A stretch of 14,495 nt of DNA from JBCCFW01 sp039029535 (GTDB taxonomy: Bacteria; Acidobacteriota; JBCCFW01), in contig JBCCFW010000182.1 in NCBI GenBank assembly GCA_039029535.1, positions 1-14,495 on the forward strand, read 5' to 3'. Below the pieces are notes generated by a model that was given only the letters and a program-made list of their open reading frames with translations, was not told the origin of the DNA and did no database searches. This document shows, in pieces, positions 1 to 7,948 of the stretch (positions within the stretch are counted from its first letter, which is position 1; every line of letters begins with the position of its first letter). The translations under genes and the position numbers were made by a program.

Positions 1-1
1 G

Positions 2-1459
2 CTCACGGTGACCACCAGCGGTGAGTGCCAGGAGTCGGTCGAGCTCACGCTGCGCTCCTACCGCAACGTCATCTCCACCAAGGCGGTGTTCGACTACCTG
101 CCGACGGCGACGAACGTGCATGTCGTCGAGCTGGTCTCTCCGAGCACCGAGGAGATGATCGACCGCGTGCTGGCCGGCATCGACGCCGCGCTGGAGGACG
201 CGGACGCCGAGCAGGCGGCCGCCTTGAACGCCGCGGCGTCCTCGGCCGGTGACGCTCTCGAGCAGGCCCGCCGCGACGTCGCCGAGGCGCTCTCACACGT
301 GGCAGCGGCCCTCGATGCCCTGGTGATGATCGAGCAGGAGGGAGGCTCGATCGCCCGGGACCTCGCAGGTGCCGCTGCCACCATCATCAACGGCGGCCAC
401 TTCCCGCCGCTTCACCCGGAGAGCGACGAGCGCCGTGCCTTCGAGGCCAGTCTCGACCAGGCCTATCAGCGCATCGAGCAGGGCTACTACGTCCAAGCCG
501 TGACGGCCTTCATCGAGATCGACGCCAACCTCGAGCCACTCCCGCGTCAACGCTTCGTCTCGCTCACCCGCGAGCCCCCTCAACTCGTGGACCTGGGCGT
601 GAACGGTCAGGAGGAGCCCCGCTTCCTCGACCTGGCCGACGAGCCGATGGAGCTCGTGCTCACCGGCCTGGAGACGGCCTTCATCCGCTACGCCGACCGC
701 GTCGAGGCGATGGACGTGATCTCCGGTGCGATCCACGCCTCGATCCCGACCGGCGACGAGGTGTTCCTGACTTACAGCCCCGGGGTCGACCGCGTGCTGC
801 TCGTCGACGGCACCACGTTGATGAGCCTCGCCGCCGGTGGAGCCTCACCGGGAGCCGTCCTGGCCACTGCCAGCGTCGCGGAAGAGGCCCTCTTCATCGG
901 CGCGATGACCACGCCCGAGTTCGACGGTGCGGTCATCGCTCACCTCGGCAGCGCCTCGCTCACCACGGTCGACGTGACCGCAGGCTCCGGCAGTGACGTT
1001 CTCGTGCTGTCGACCAAGCTTCTCGACAAGGTCGCCGACGGCCTGAGCTGTCTCATCACTGCCTGGGCGCGGGGCTCTCTCTACATCCTCGACGCCCTGG
1101 GCAAGGTGGAGGCCTTCGACCTCACGGCTCCTGCCCCGGTCGAGGTCGGCAGCAGCCTCGTGCTCCCCGATCCCGCCACGGGCATGGCCGTCGCCGGAGA
1201 CGTCGGCCAGCTCGGCTTCGTGGGCCTGAACCAGCATGACGTGGTGCTGATCGACGTCGACCCGATTCTCATCCTGCGTGACGACGGCCCAGCCTACGAG
1301 AACAAGCCCAACCAGCTCGCGCTCAGCTCCGACGGGACTCACGTCGGCCTGAGCGATCCGTACTGGCGCCGCTTGCAGGTCCACTTCGGCAGCGCTCCCC
1401 CCCGTGTCCACCTCGTCTCCGGACGCCCCATCGGCATCCAGGCCAGCCCTGCGGAGTGA
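2..1459 (+). CDS. C-terminal part of a large Ala-rich helical / propeller-like protein (5' truncated by window edge)
   Basis: The frame is open to the left edge, so the true start lies outside the window. The GTG at 8 is only the first in-window start codon and probably encodes an internal Val. Numbering from that GTG, residues 1-45 resemble the end of a beta-sandwich domain. Residues 48-125 are strongly Ala/Glu/Asp-rich and should form long helices, possibly a coiled coil. Residues 220-460 carry repeated beta-strand blocks ending in Asp-Val or Val-Asp turns (AMDVISG, RVLLVDG, TTVDVTAG, VEAFDLTA, VVLIDVD), reminiscent of YVTN/NHL-type propeller blades. No catalytic motif is visible and I do not recognise a named family. 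The stop is five bases before the start of the FG-GAP/dockerin gene, so the two are almost certainly co-transcribed. An extracytoplasmic role is inferred from that neighbour, because the N-terminus that would carry a signal peptide is not in view. Confidence 0.8.
   Translation, partial: LTVTTSGECQESVELTLRSYRNVISTKAVFDYLPTATNVHVVELVSPSTEEMIDRVLAGIDAALEDADAEQAAALNAAASSAGDALEQARRDVAEALSHVAAALDALVMIEQEGGSIARDLAGAAATIINGGHFPPLHPESDERRAFEASLDQAYQRIEQGYYVQAVTAFIEIDANLEPLPRQRFVSLTREPPQLVDLGVNGQEEPRFLDLADEPMELVLTGLETAFIRYADRVEAMDVISGAIHASIPTGDEVFLTYSPGVDRVLLVDGTTLMSLAAGGASPGAVLATASVAEEALFIGAMTTPEFDGAVIAHLGSASLTTVDVTAGSGSDVLVLSTKLLDKVADGLSCLITAWARGSLYILDALGKVEAFDLTAPAPVEVGSSLVLPDPATGMAVAGDVGQLGFVGLNQHDVVLIDVDPILILRDDGPAYENKPNQLALSSDGTHVGLSDPYWRRLQVHFGSAPPRVHLVSGRPIGIQASPAE
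1453..1456 (+). promoter_or_regulatory. Shine-Dalgarno GGAG that selects the ATG at 1465
   Basis: GGAG lies inside the last codons of the upstream gene and is 8 bases before the ATG at 1465. The earlier in-frame starts, GTG at 1456 and ATG at 1459, overlap or nearly touch this motif and so are poorly placed for it. This supports a start at 1465 and a signal peptide beginning Met-Lys-Arg. Confidence 0.55.
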
Positions 1460-1464
1460 TGACG

Positions 1465-3462
1465 ATGAAACGACTCACTGACAACACTCGGCTCACGGGC
1501 CCGGCAGCCCGTGCTCTCGCTCTCTCGCTGCTGGTCGGCGTCGCCAACGCAGGCGCCACGCCCGCGACCCTGGGAGAGCAACCCAATCACCAGGAGGGCG
1601 GCAGCCTTCAAGACCAGGTGGGCTTCTCGGTCATCAGCCTCGGTTTCGATCTCGACGGGCTCGGCCAGGACGACTACGTCGTCGCTCAACCGGGCAACGA
1701 CTACCTCCCGATGGGACTCGGCGCGTTCACCGGAGTCGTGCGAGTCATCTCGCGCGAAGATCCCACCATGGGCGGCGGTGCCGGCATCGTGCCCATCCAC
1801 GAGATCGCCCCTCCCGAAGAGCTTTGGATCGGGGCCGGAACCATGACGGCCGACTCACGCGTGCGCTTCGGTCAGGCACTGGCGGTGGCCGACGTGGCCG
1901 ACCAGTCCATGAACTGGAATCGTGGTCAGGACGGACGCAACGAGCTCATCGTCGGCTGTGGCTACAGCGGGAGCTTCGCGATCTTCGGCCTGCCGGGTGG
2001 CGGTCTCCCACCGGTCTGCATCGCCGTCTGGAACGAGCCGGGCTCCACCCAGCCCGCGACTCAGGGCTCGATCTCGATCGACTCGGGCAGGTTCAGCACC
2101 CCGGACCCCATCCCCGACATCCTCGTGGGTCAGGGTGACGCGGGAACCACGAACCCCAACAGCGTCCGCGTGTTCACGTACGACCAGCCCTGCATCTGCC
2201 CACCCCCGATGGGCGCGCCGCCGTGCACTGCCTTGTCGATCCGCACTCAGTACCAGATGTTCGACACCACCTTCGGCCATCAGGTCGCATCGCTCCGCCG
2301 AGGAGTCGGTGCCTCCATCGCGGCCGGACATCCGAACTGGTGGGACACCGCCGATCTCGCTCCCGGCTCGACGATGCAGCGTGAGATGGGAGCGGTGTGG
2401 CTGCTGGACGGCGCGGCCGTCACGCCACCGCCGCTGTGGAACGGCGTGGCGCCACGCAATGACGTCGTCTCGATCGCGACGTTCTCGTTCATCGAGGCCT
2501 ACCTGAGGGGCAACGTCCCCATGCGTGACGCCTTCGGCGTGCAGTGCATCCCGAATCTCCAGCCCTTCCCCCTGTACCCGGATCCGAACCTGGGCCTGAC
2601 TCGCCCCTTGCCTCTCACGAGCGACTGGGGCACGGCCATCACCGCAGTGAACGTCGACGGTGACTTCCCGGAAGAGGTCGCCATCGGGAGCAGCTCCGAT
2701 GGACAACACGTGCCGGGGAGCGGAACCAACACTCAGGGCACCGTCCTGGTCCTCGACGACCAGGTGAACCTCCATGCTTGCCAGGGCCCGCCCTTGGTCC
2801 TGGATCGCAACGCGGATGTCCTGGGTCGCTGGAACGGCGAGCCCGGGAGTCGCTTCGGTCAGAACATGACCGTCGGGGGCGATCCGACTGGCTGCACGAT
2901 GGGCGACTTCCTCATCGTGTCCTCGCAGAACACTGGTCCGGACGGCGTCGTGCGATGGCATCCGATGACCAGTTACCAGACCAACCTCTCGGACGTCACC
3001 ACGACGGCCACCGCGTCGGCGGTTCTCACCTACACGCCCACGACCCAGGCAGGCGGTGCCTTCCTTCCCATGCCCGACAGCTTCTCGGGTGGTCCGCGAC
3101 TGGACGCGCACGAGCTGTCTTCGGGACCCGAGCTGCTGGTCGGAAACCCGTCACGCGGCACGGCGAGCGGTCAATACCGCCTGGTGGGCGTTCCTCCGGT
3201 TTCGACCTCACCCTGCCCCCCGATGGGCTGCACGCTGGGAGGCCTGGTCTGTGGTGACTGCGATCAGAACGGGATGGGTCCGAACATCCTCGACGCCCTG
3301 GTCGCGGCTCAGATCAGCGTCGGCCTGATCACGCCGAGCTGCGTCCAGCACAGCGCCTGTGACGTGGCCACGCCCTACGATGTCGTCAACATCCTGGATG
3401 CCTTGACCATCGCCAGGACGGCAGCCGTTCTCCCGGGCGCCTCGGTGACTTGCTGTCCCTGA
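1465..3462 (+). CDS. Secreted FG-GAP-like propeller protein with C-terminal dockerin-like module
   Basis: The product has 665 residues and is exported. Its signal peptide has Lys2-Arg3, a hydrophobic core at 16-27 and a likely cut after AxA (Ala-Asn-Ala, 27-29). Residues 50-570 contain degenerate FG-GAP/integrin-alpha-like blades: an FG or WG turn, then a strand, then a short Asp/Gly loop, then a strand such as DILVGQ or EVAIGSS. Examples start near 51, 134, 270, 387 and 463. Such propellers usually mediate extracellular binding. Residues 597-665 form a duplicated dockerin-like tail, each half with the signature NILDAL (607-612 and 642-647) and flanked by Cys residues that could pair. The first loop keeps Asp598, Asp600, Asn602 and Asp610. 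The second has Ala635 and Pro637 at metal-ligand positions, so it probably binds calcium poorly. It forms an operon with the gene five bases upstream. No cohesin is visible nearby, so the tail may serve surface attachment and not a cellulosome. Confidence 0.88.
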   Translation: MKRLTDNTRLTGPAARALALSLLVGVANAGATPATLGEQPNHQEGGSLQDQVGFSVISLGFDLDGLGQDDYVVAQPGNDYLPMGLGAFTGVVRVISREDPTMGGGAGIVPIHEIAPPEELWIGAGTMTADSRVRFGQALAVADVADQSMNWNRGQDGRNELIVGCGYSGSFAIFGLPGGGLPPVCIAVWNEPGSTQPATQGSISIDSGRFSTPDPIPDILVGQGDAGTTNPNSVRVFTYDQPCICPPPMGAPPCTALSIRTQYQMFDTTFGHQVASLRRGVGASIAAGHPNWWDTADLAPGSTMQREMGAVWLLDGAAVTPPPLWNGVAPRNDVVSIATFSFIEAYLRGNVPMRDAFGVQCIPNLQPFPLYPDPNLGLTRPLPLTSDWGTAITAVNVDGDFPEEVAIGSSSDGQHVPGSGTNTQGTVLVLDDQVNLHACQGPPLVLDRNADVLGRWNGEPGSRFGQNMTVGGDPTGCTMGDFLIVSSQNTGPDGVVRWHPMTSYQTNLSDVTTTATASAVLTYTPTTQAGGAFLPMPDSFSGGPRLDAHELSSGPELLVGNPSRGTASGQYRLVGVPPVSTSPCPPMGCTLGGLVCGDCDQNGMGPNILDALVAAQISVGLITPSCVQHSACDVATPYDVVNILDALTIARTAAVLPGASVTCCP

Positions 3463-3480
3463 GCCCGTCTCGAAGTCACG

Positions 3481-3506
3481 CCCCCGGCTCGTCGCCGGGC
3501 CGGGGG
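3481..3506. terminator. GC-rich hairpin between convergent genes, likely bidirectional terminator
   Basis: CCCCCGGC (3481-3488) pairs perfectly with GCCGGGGG (3499-3506) around a 10-base loop. It lies 18 bases after the plus-strand stop at 3462 and 7 bases beyond the minus-strand stop at 3514, so it can serve both directions. No T-tract follows on either strand, so it may pause polymerase or work with Rho, or act as an RNA 3'-end stabiliser. Confidence 0.6.
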
Positions 3507-3513
3507 CCGACCG

Positions 3514-4056
3514 TCAGCGGTGCGTCACGTGCAGCGTGTTGGACACCGCCCAGGGTTCCCTGTCCGCTCCCGTGTCGAGACACGGACCGCTCTCGCAGCC
3601 GACCTCGTCGGGGCGTGCGCCCCAGGTCACCACCGACACCACCCGGCAGTCCTCCCGTGGCAGCTCCACGGAACCGGTGATCAGGACCTCGTCTTCATCC
3701 ACGAACTCCGTCAGGAGCCGGTGATAGGTGGCAGGGCAGGCCGCATCGGTGGGCAGCACGGCAGCCCAGGTCGAGACCGGGTAGAGAACCGGCAGGCAGA
3801 CCGATCGTCCGACGATCTCCAGGCGGCCGGTCTGCGTGGCGTCGTCCCAGACCACGTGCGACTGCGCCGCCGAGAGCTCGAGCAGGTTCGCAGGGTCGGC
3901 CGGCAAGCAGGTGGGCACGGACGAGCCGGAGTGAACGGTCGGTGCTTCCGAGCTCGGCTGAACCGGGTTGACCGAGTCACAGCCCGCGAGGGCTCCCATC
4001 AAGAGGACCAGGAACGGCAGGTGGCTCGGACGGTCACGAAGGGTCTTCGGGCGCAT
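3514..4056 (-). CDS. Small cysteine-rich lipoprotein of unknown function
   Basis: The product has 180 residues. It has a classic type II signal: basic residues at 3-9, a hydrophobic core at 13-22 and a lipobox Leu-Ala-Gly-Cys with the lipidated Cys at 26. Asp27 follows; in enterobacteria Asp at +2 retains lipoproteins in the inner membrane, but that rule may not hold in this lineage. A Ser/Pro-rich linker (28-48) leads to a compact domain with six further Cys (50, 87, 107, 137, 154, 159), enough for three disulfides. I recognise no family or catalytic motif. The start is well supported: GGGGGAGGA lies just upstream of the ATG. The gene follows the metalloprotease on the same strand after 128 bases, so it could share its transcript or have its own promoter. 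A link to the protease is a guess from position only. Confidence 0.85.
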   Translation of the reverse strand: MRPKTLRDRPSHLPFLVLLMGALAGCDSVNPVQPSSEAPTVHSGSSVPTCLPADPANLLELSAAQSHVVWDDATQTGRLEIVGRSVCLPVLYPVSTWAAVLPTDAACPATYHRLLTEFVDEDEVLITGSVELPREDCRVVSVVTWGARPDEVGCESGPCLDTGADREPWAVSNTLHVTHR

Positions 4057-4124
4057 GAGAGTCCTCCCCCGCCCATCACGGGCGGCTCGAATCGCGTGAA
4101 GGTGGGCTCAGTCCGCCTCTCGCT

Positions 4125-4134
4125 CCGAGCTCGG
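4125..4134. repeat. Perfect 10-base palindrome CCGAGCTCGG upstream of the lipoprotein gene
   Basis: This self-complementary decamer lies 69 bases upstream of the lipoprotein ATG, in the 128-base gap between the protease and the lipoprotein. It is a possible operator half-site pair, but a palindrome of this size is common by chance in GC-rich DNA. Confidence 0.25.
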
Positions 4135-4136
4135 TC

Positions 4137-4173
4137 GCTGTCCAGGCAATCGGACGGCTGGCCCGAGGACAGC
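4137..4173 (-). terminator. Weak inverted repeat downstream of the metalloprotease stop
   Basis: GCTGTCC (4137-4143) and GGACAGC (4167-4173) can form a 7-bp stem around a 23-base loop. On the minus strand this falls about 12 bases after the metalloprotease stop. The long loop and absence of a T-tract make it a weak terminator candidate; it could attenuate read-through into the lipoprotein gene. Confidence 0.3.
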
Positions 4174-4184
4174 CTACAACAGAC

Positions 4185-7100
4185 TCAAGGGCAGAGATCG
4201 ACGACCTCAGGCGCCAGGGGATCGCCGGGCACGGGGCGCGGGACTCGATTCGTGCCGTCGAAGGACAGGCCGAGATCGGCCGAGCCGCAGGTGTCGACGG
4301 CGGCGATGAGGTAGTACCAGTCCTGACCATCATCGACGACCAGCGGGTCGAGGAACGTCGACACCCCCTCCGGCAGCCGGCACTCGGGTCCAGGGAAGCT
4401 CGTGAAGGGCGTGAGGTGCGTGTAGCGCGTGCCGAGCTCGGACAGCATGCCGCGGAAGACCCGGCACTCGGTCGTCGGGTCGTCGCGCTCGAACGACACC
4501 GACAGGTCGCCGTTCTCGTGCTTCACGAAGCCGCGGATCAGACGTCCCGGCGCGGGTGCCGGCGTGAGAGTCGACACCTGAGCGCAGTCCCGGTCGTTGA
4601 TCGGATTGAAGTCGGGAGGAACGCTGCTCTCCAGTTGCGCGCAGCTCTCGAGACAGGCGCAGCCGATCTCCACCGCAACTCGCAGCGTCACCGACTCACC
4701 CACCGCCAGCGCCGGCAGGTCGAGAGCGCCCGTCGTCGGGTCGTAGCGTCCGCCGGGCGGATCGAGGTCGTGATCGTCATGGGTGAGACAGCGGTCCAGC
4801 GGGACGAGCACCTGCACGTCGGTCGCCGGCTCCGGCCCCAGGTTGGTGACGGTGATCTCCAGGGAGCCGGGCTCGCCAATCGTCGGGACCTGCGGAGGGC
4901 TCGCGATCTCCTCGACGAGGATGTCAGTGGCCGCGACCGTGACGGCAGCGCAGTTGTCGGGCTGCACGCAGGACGCATGCGGGCTGGCAATGTCGACGCA
5001 GGAGGTGACGGCTTCGTTCCGCACGATCGTCGGCTCCACCATGGCCCTGAGCTCCACCGTCACGCACTCGCCGGGCAAGACGGGGCCGGGGAAGACGTGG
5101 CTGGGATACGCGTCGAAGCCACCGGCATCGGACAGGCCCTCCGGCAGGACATCGAGAAGCTCGATGTCGGCCACCGGATCCTTGCCCACGTTGCAGGCCC
5201 GGATGGTGAGGGTGACCGTGTCACCGACGGCGGGCGTGGCGTCGTCGACGACCTTGCTCAGCTGGATCTGAGGCAGGTCTTCCGCCACCTGAATCTCGTC
5301 CAAGAACATGTAGTGCGCGTAGTCGGGACCGCCCGGCTGCAAGCCCGTCTCGAAGGACACGAAGGCGTGGGGCGCCGTGGCCGTGAAGCTGACCTCGAGC
5401 CGTTCCCAGGTGTTGAAGACGCTCAGCGGGAGGCTGAACGTCTGCCCTCCCGGCGTGTTCATGAGCGGATCGCCGGCACCGGGGTCGATGACGTTGAACG
5501 CCACGTGGATCGAGGGCAGGGTGGCCCCGCTGGTCTGACGAGCGAACGCCTGCAGGCACGCACGATAGGTCTGACCAGGGACGAGCTCGGTCACCAGCGG
5601 CGCCGTGCCTCCTTCGGTCCGTCCCCCACCGGAATCCCAACGGGTCCACGCCCCCATGTAGTGGTCGTTGCCGGGAGCCGGCCAGTCCCAGGTGTCCACG
5701 CCGCCCGCCGGACACGAGTGCGACGCCAGCGGGATGCCGAAGCCCGGGGGCGAGAAGGTCATCGAGCAGTCCCAGGGCGTGTCGCAGGGGTCCGGGCTCG
5801 AGAGATCGAAATGACGTGAGTACAGGTCGGAGCCACCGGCATGGTTGATCCAATTGGGGACCAGGCCGTCACTGACGAGGGTCCAGTCGTACTGGGTGAA
5901 GCAGGGATCGGGGGCCTGCTCGAAGTCACCGTTGCACACCAGGTTGCAGGGCGCTTCCGGACAGAACTCGCAGGTGACCGTGATCGTCAACGCCGCCAAC
6001 GATCCGGGTCGTCCGTCGGCGTCCTCGGGCACGTACAGGATGTTCGTGCTCCCGCAGAAGCCAGCGGACGGCGTGAAGGTGATCTCGCTGCCCGAGACCG
6101 AGACAGTCCCGACGCCGGGTGGCGGCACGACCAGTCCCCCGGCCGACACCGCCGCGCCACCGGGGTCGTTGGCGATGACGTCGACGGTGACCGGTCGGCC
6201 TTGCGTGGTCGTGTCGGCGTCGTCGATGCCCACCGCGTAGGTCCCGGAGCACCGTCGAGCATCGACCAGGGCGTAGCCGAGATCGCACCAGACCTCGATC
6301 TCCTGCGCGGTCCACTGCCGGATGTCGCCACCCGAGTAGCTCGGTCGCATGACCCAGCGCTGAGGGATGGTCGTGCTCGTCGTCGGTCGACGGGCGAAGT
6401 GGCTCAGGCTGCTGCCGGCATCCCAGCCGACCGGCGAGTAGACCGGTTGGTCCTCCGTGTTGCCGGCGGCGAAGTACCAGAGGTCGCTCGAGGTCAGGTC
6501 GGCGGGGACGCCGAGAAAGGTGGTGCCGTCGGTGAGGGCTGCCCCCGCTGGCGCCGACCGGCGCAGGAACTCGTCGTAGAGCGTGTAGCCACCTCCCGGC
6601 AGCACGCCGATGCCGGCGCGGCTCATCCCGCTGGCGAAGCCGAGGGCGTGGGAGATCTCGTGCAGCAGCACCGTGAACAGGTCGAAGCTCGTCCCGGCCG
6701 AGGTCTCGTGGTCCGGGTGCATGGGCACGGCGAAGTTCACCGTGACCTGGCCGTCGAAGATCCCCGTGCCGGGCGTCGGATCGATGCCGGTGACGAGGTG
6801 ATCGCGGAGGTTGCCACCGTGGAAGCCAGGCCCCAGCCCCACCTGATAAGAGGCCGACGCGAAGGCGATGACCTGGCTGTCCGGGTTCTCGAACGAGCGG
6901 CGGAAGACGACGTCGGGGCTCGCGGTCCCCGCGTCGATGACCGAGCCGACGTACTCCATCACCGCGCAGGCCGTGCGCATCCGCAGCTCGCCCAGGGTCA
7001 TCCCGCCGGCGGGCGCGCAGTCGTCGAAGCCACGACCGGTCCCCAGCACGACGTCCTCGAAGGTCAGCCGAAACGAGCTCGTCGAGCAGTCCGGCGGGAC

Positions 7101-7388
7101 GCTGCAGGCGCCGCCGCGATGAGCGTCGAGCCCATCGGAGAGATCGGGAACGCCTGAGCCGTCCGCGTCGAGCGACGTCGTGCCCGGTGCCTGAGCCAGC
7201 GGCGCCCAGGGGCGTCCGAGACGGTCGACGAACCGGGTCCCTTCGGGGAGTGGCCCCTGCTGCGGCTCACCCGGGTGGCAGGTGTACGACCGGTGCGGGC
7301 CGGCCTGCGCCGAGAAGGGCTGGCTCCCGCTCGAGACGAGGACCAGCGCGAACGCGGGGAGAAGAGAGCGTCCGAGTCGTGACTTCAT
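4185..7388 (-). CDS. Secreted multidomain zinc metalloprotease (HExxH, Ig-like, carbohydrate-binding-like, two DUF11, C-terminal Fn3-like)
   Basis: The product has 1067 residues. The frame is open for 79 codons further upstream, but the Met at 7388 begins a good signal peptide (Lys2, Arg4, Arg7, core 8-19, cut near Ala-Gln-Ala 27-29), while the extension is charged and hydrophilic. The protease domain spans about 30-380. HEISHALGF places zinc ligands His243 and His247 and catalytic Glu244. The metzincin third ligand (HExxHxxGxxH) is absent, since Ser stands there. A later SLSH (His330), with Met347 in a WVMRP context, resembles the displaced third His and Met-turn of leishmanolysin-like (M8) enzymes. 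Then follow an Ig/cadherin-like domain (385-473), a CBM4/9-like jelly roll opening with CNGDFE (485-703), two DUF11 domains (706-818, 822-940) and an Fn3-like C-terminus (948-1067). An Asp-rich segment near 74-88 may bind calcium. No sorting signal is visible. The likely role is digestion of external or surface protein. No Shine-Dalgarno is visible. Confidence 0.9.
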   Translation of the reverse strand: MKSRLGRSLLPAFALVLVSSGSQPFSAQAGPHRSYTCHPGEPQQGPLPEGTRFVDRLGRPWAPLAQAPGTTSLDADGSGVPDLSDGLDAHRGGACSVPPDCSTSSFRLTFEDVVLGTGRGFDDCAPAGGMTLGELRMRTACAVMEYVGSVIDAGTASPDVVFRRSFENPDSQVIAFASASYQVGLGPGFHGGNLRDHLVTGIDPTPGTGIFDGQVTVNFAVPMHPDHETSAGTSFDLFTVLLHEISHALGFASGMSRAGIGVLPGGGYTLYDEFLRRSAPAGAALTDGTTFLGVPADLTSSDLWYFAAGNTEDQPVYSPVGWDAGSSLSHFARRPTTSTTIPQRWVMRPSYSGGDIRQWTAQEIEVWCDLGYALVDARRCSGTYAVGIDDADTTTQGRPVTVDVIANDPGGAAVSAGGLVVPPPGVGTVSVSGSEITFTPSAGFCGSTNILYVPEDADGRPGSLAALTITVTCEFCPEAPCNLVCNGDFEQAPDPCFTQYDWTLVSDGLVPNWINHAGGSDLYSRHFDLSSPDPCDTPWDCSMTFSPPGFGIPLASHSCPAGGVDTWDWPAPGNDHYMGAWTRWDSGGGRTEGGTAPLVTELVPGQTYRACLQAFARQTSGATLPSIHVAFNVIDPGAGDPLMNTPGGQTFSLPLSVFNTWERLEVSFTATAPHAFVSFETGLQPGGPDYAHYMFLDEIQVAEDLPQIQLSKVVDDATPAVGDTVTLTIRACNVGKDPVADIELLDVLPEGLSDAGGFDAYPSHVFPGPVLPGECVTVELRAMVEPTIVRNEAVTSCVDIASPHASCVQPDNCAAVTVAATDILVEEIASPPQVPTIGEPGSLEITVTNLGPEPATDVQVLVPLDRCLTHDDHDLDPPGGRYDPTTGALDLPALAVGESVTLRVAVEIGCACLESCAQLESSVPPDFNPINDRDCAQVSTLTPAPAPGRLIRGFVKHENGDLSVSFERDDPTTECRVFRGMLSELGTRYTHLTPFTSFPGPECRLPEGVSTFLDPLVVDDGQDWYYLIAAVDTCGSADLGLSFDGTNRVPRPVPGDPLAPEVVDLCP

Positions 7389-7433
7389 TTGAAGGGATCT
7401 TAGACCGTGAGCCGCGGGCAGGCATGATCGGCC
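7389..7433. promoter_or_regulatory. 45-base divergent intergenic region between metalloprotease and DUF6122 gene
   Basis: Both start codons face away from this short gap. It contains no clear -35/-10 pair and no good Shine-Dalgarno for either gene. The promoters must therefore lie partly inside the opposite coding region, or the messages have very short leaders. The role is inferred from geometry alone. Confidence 0.35.
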
Positions 7434-7781
7434 ATGCTCCGCCCCGTCGTTCATCTCCTCCTGCACTTCGTCGTCCCGGCCCTGATCGCCCGTCAGGTCA
7501 CCGCGGATGAGCGTCGTCGGGTCTTCGCGGTCATGGTCGGAACGATGGTCATCGACCTCGACCACCTGCTCGCCGATCCCATCTTCGACCCCGGCCGCTG
7601 CAGCATCGGCTTCCACCCGCTGCACGACACCGTGGCCATCGCCGTCTACGCCGCGATGGCGCTCGCCTCCCTGCTCCCTCAGCTACCGAAGCGCGCTCGC
7701 TGGTGGCTGCGCTGGTCGGGCGTTGGCCTGCTCATCCACGTGGCGCTGGACGGTCTCGACTGCTGGATGATGCGGTGGTGA
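7434..7781 (+). CDS. DUF6122 family inner-membrane protein
   Basis: The product has 115 residues, matching the small size of DUF6122 proteins, and about three to four hydrophobic segments (3-19, 31-47, 64-82, 92-108). The conserved pattern is complete: His7 and His11 in the first helix, DLDH (41-44), an ADPIFDPGRCSIGFHPLH block (47-64) and a final HxxxDxxD (His102, Asp106, Asp109). This His/Asp set looks like a membrane-embedded metal site and recalls the YdjM/LexA-regulated metal-dependent hydrolase group, but no activity is established and I do not claim one. The gene diverges from the metalloprotease across 45 bases. The acyltransferase follows on the same strand after 167 bases, a gap large enough for a separate promoter. 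Confidence 0.85.
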   Translation: MLRPVVHLLLHFVVPALIARQVTADERRRVFAVMVGTMVIDLDHLLADPIFDPGRCSIGFHPLHDTVAIAVYAAMALASLLPQLPKRARWWLRWSGVGLLIHVALDGLDCWMMRW

Positions 7782-7935
7782 CGAGCGGACGAAGCAAGGA
7801 CTAGCTAGGCACGCGCGCGCAGCCACCCAGCGTTCATCGAACCCGACGAGCCTCGCGTGTTCCCGAGGCGAGTCGGCGTGCGGCATGATGACGCGGTCCC
7901 GCCGCGCCGGTCACGCTCCTGGCGCTCGCGTCCCC

Positions 7936-7940
7936 GAGAG
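7936..7940 (+). promoter_or_regulatory. Partial ribosome binding site (GAGAG) for the TTG start at 7949
   Basis: GAGAG lies 8 bases before TTG 7949. In-frame stops at 7886 and 7889 close the frame upstream, and no ATG or GTG exists between them and 7949. TTG is therefore the only standard start that keeps the acyltransferase N-terminal motif. Confidence 0.4.
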
Positions 7941-7948
7941 TCGCCGCC

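Noticed and set aside
1855..3111. 418-codon minus-strand frame over the FG-GAP-like gene
   Set aside because: The plus strand carries a signal peptide, repeat pattern and dockerin-like tail; the antisense product is a charged shadow.
4416..5819. 467-codon plus-strand frame opposite the metalloprotease
   Set aside because: It is antisense to well-defined DUF11 and carbohydrate-binding-like domains; the product is Arg/Gly/Val-rich and low in hydrophobic pattern, as expected for a GC-rich shadow frame.
5841..7157. 438-codon plus-strand frame opposite the metalloprotease catalytic domain
   Set aside because: It is antisense to the HExxH domain and shows no motif or ribosome binding site.
7389..7625. 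79-codon N-terminal extension of the metalloprotease
   Set aside because: The extension is charged and hydrophilic, overlaps the DUF6122 gene antisense, and would bury the signal peptide that begins at 7388.
7801..7820. CTAGCTAG palindrome followed by an alternating CG run in the 167-base gap before the acyltransferase
   Set aside because: It is too short and isolated to call an operator or structural element; no paired site or promoter boxes are seen.
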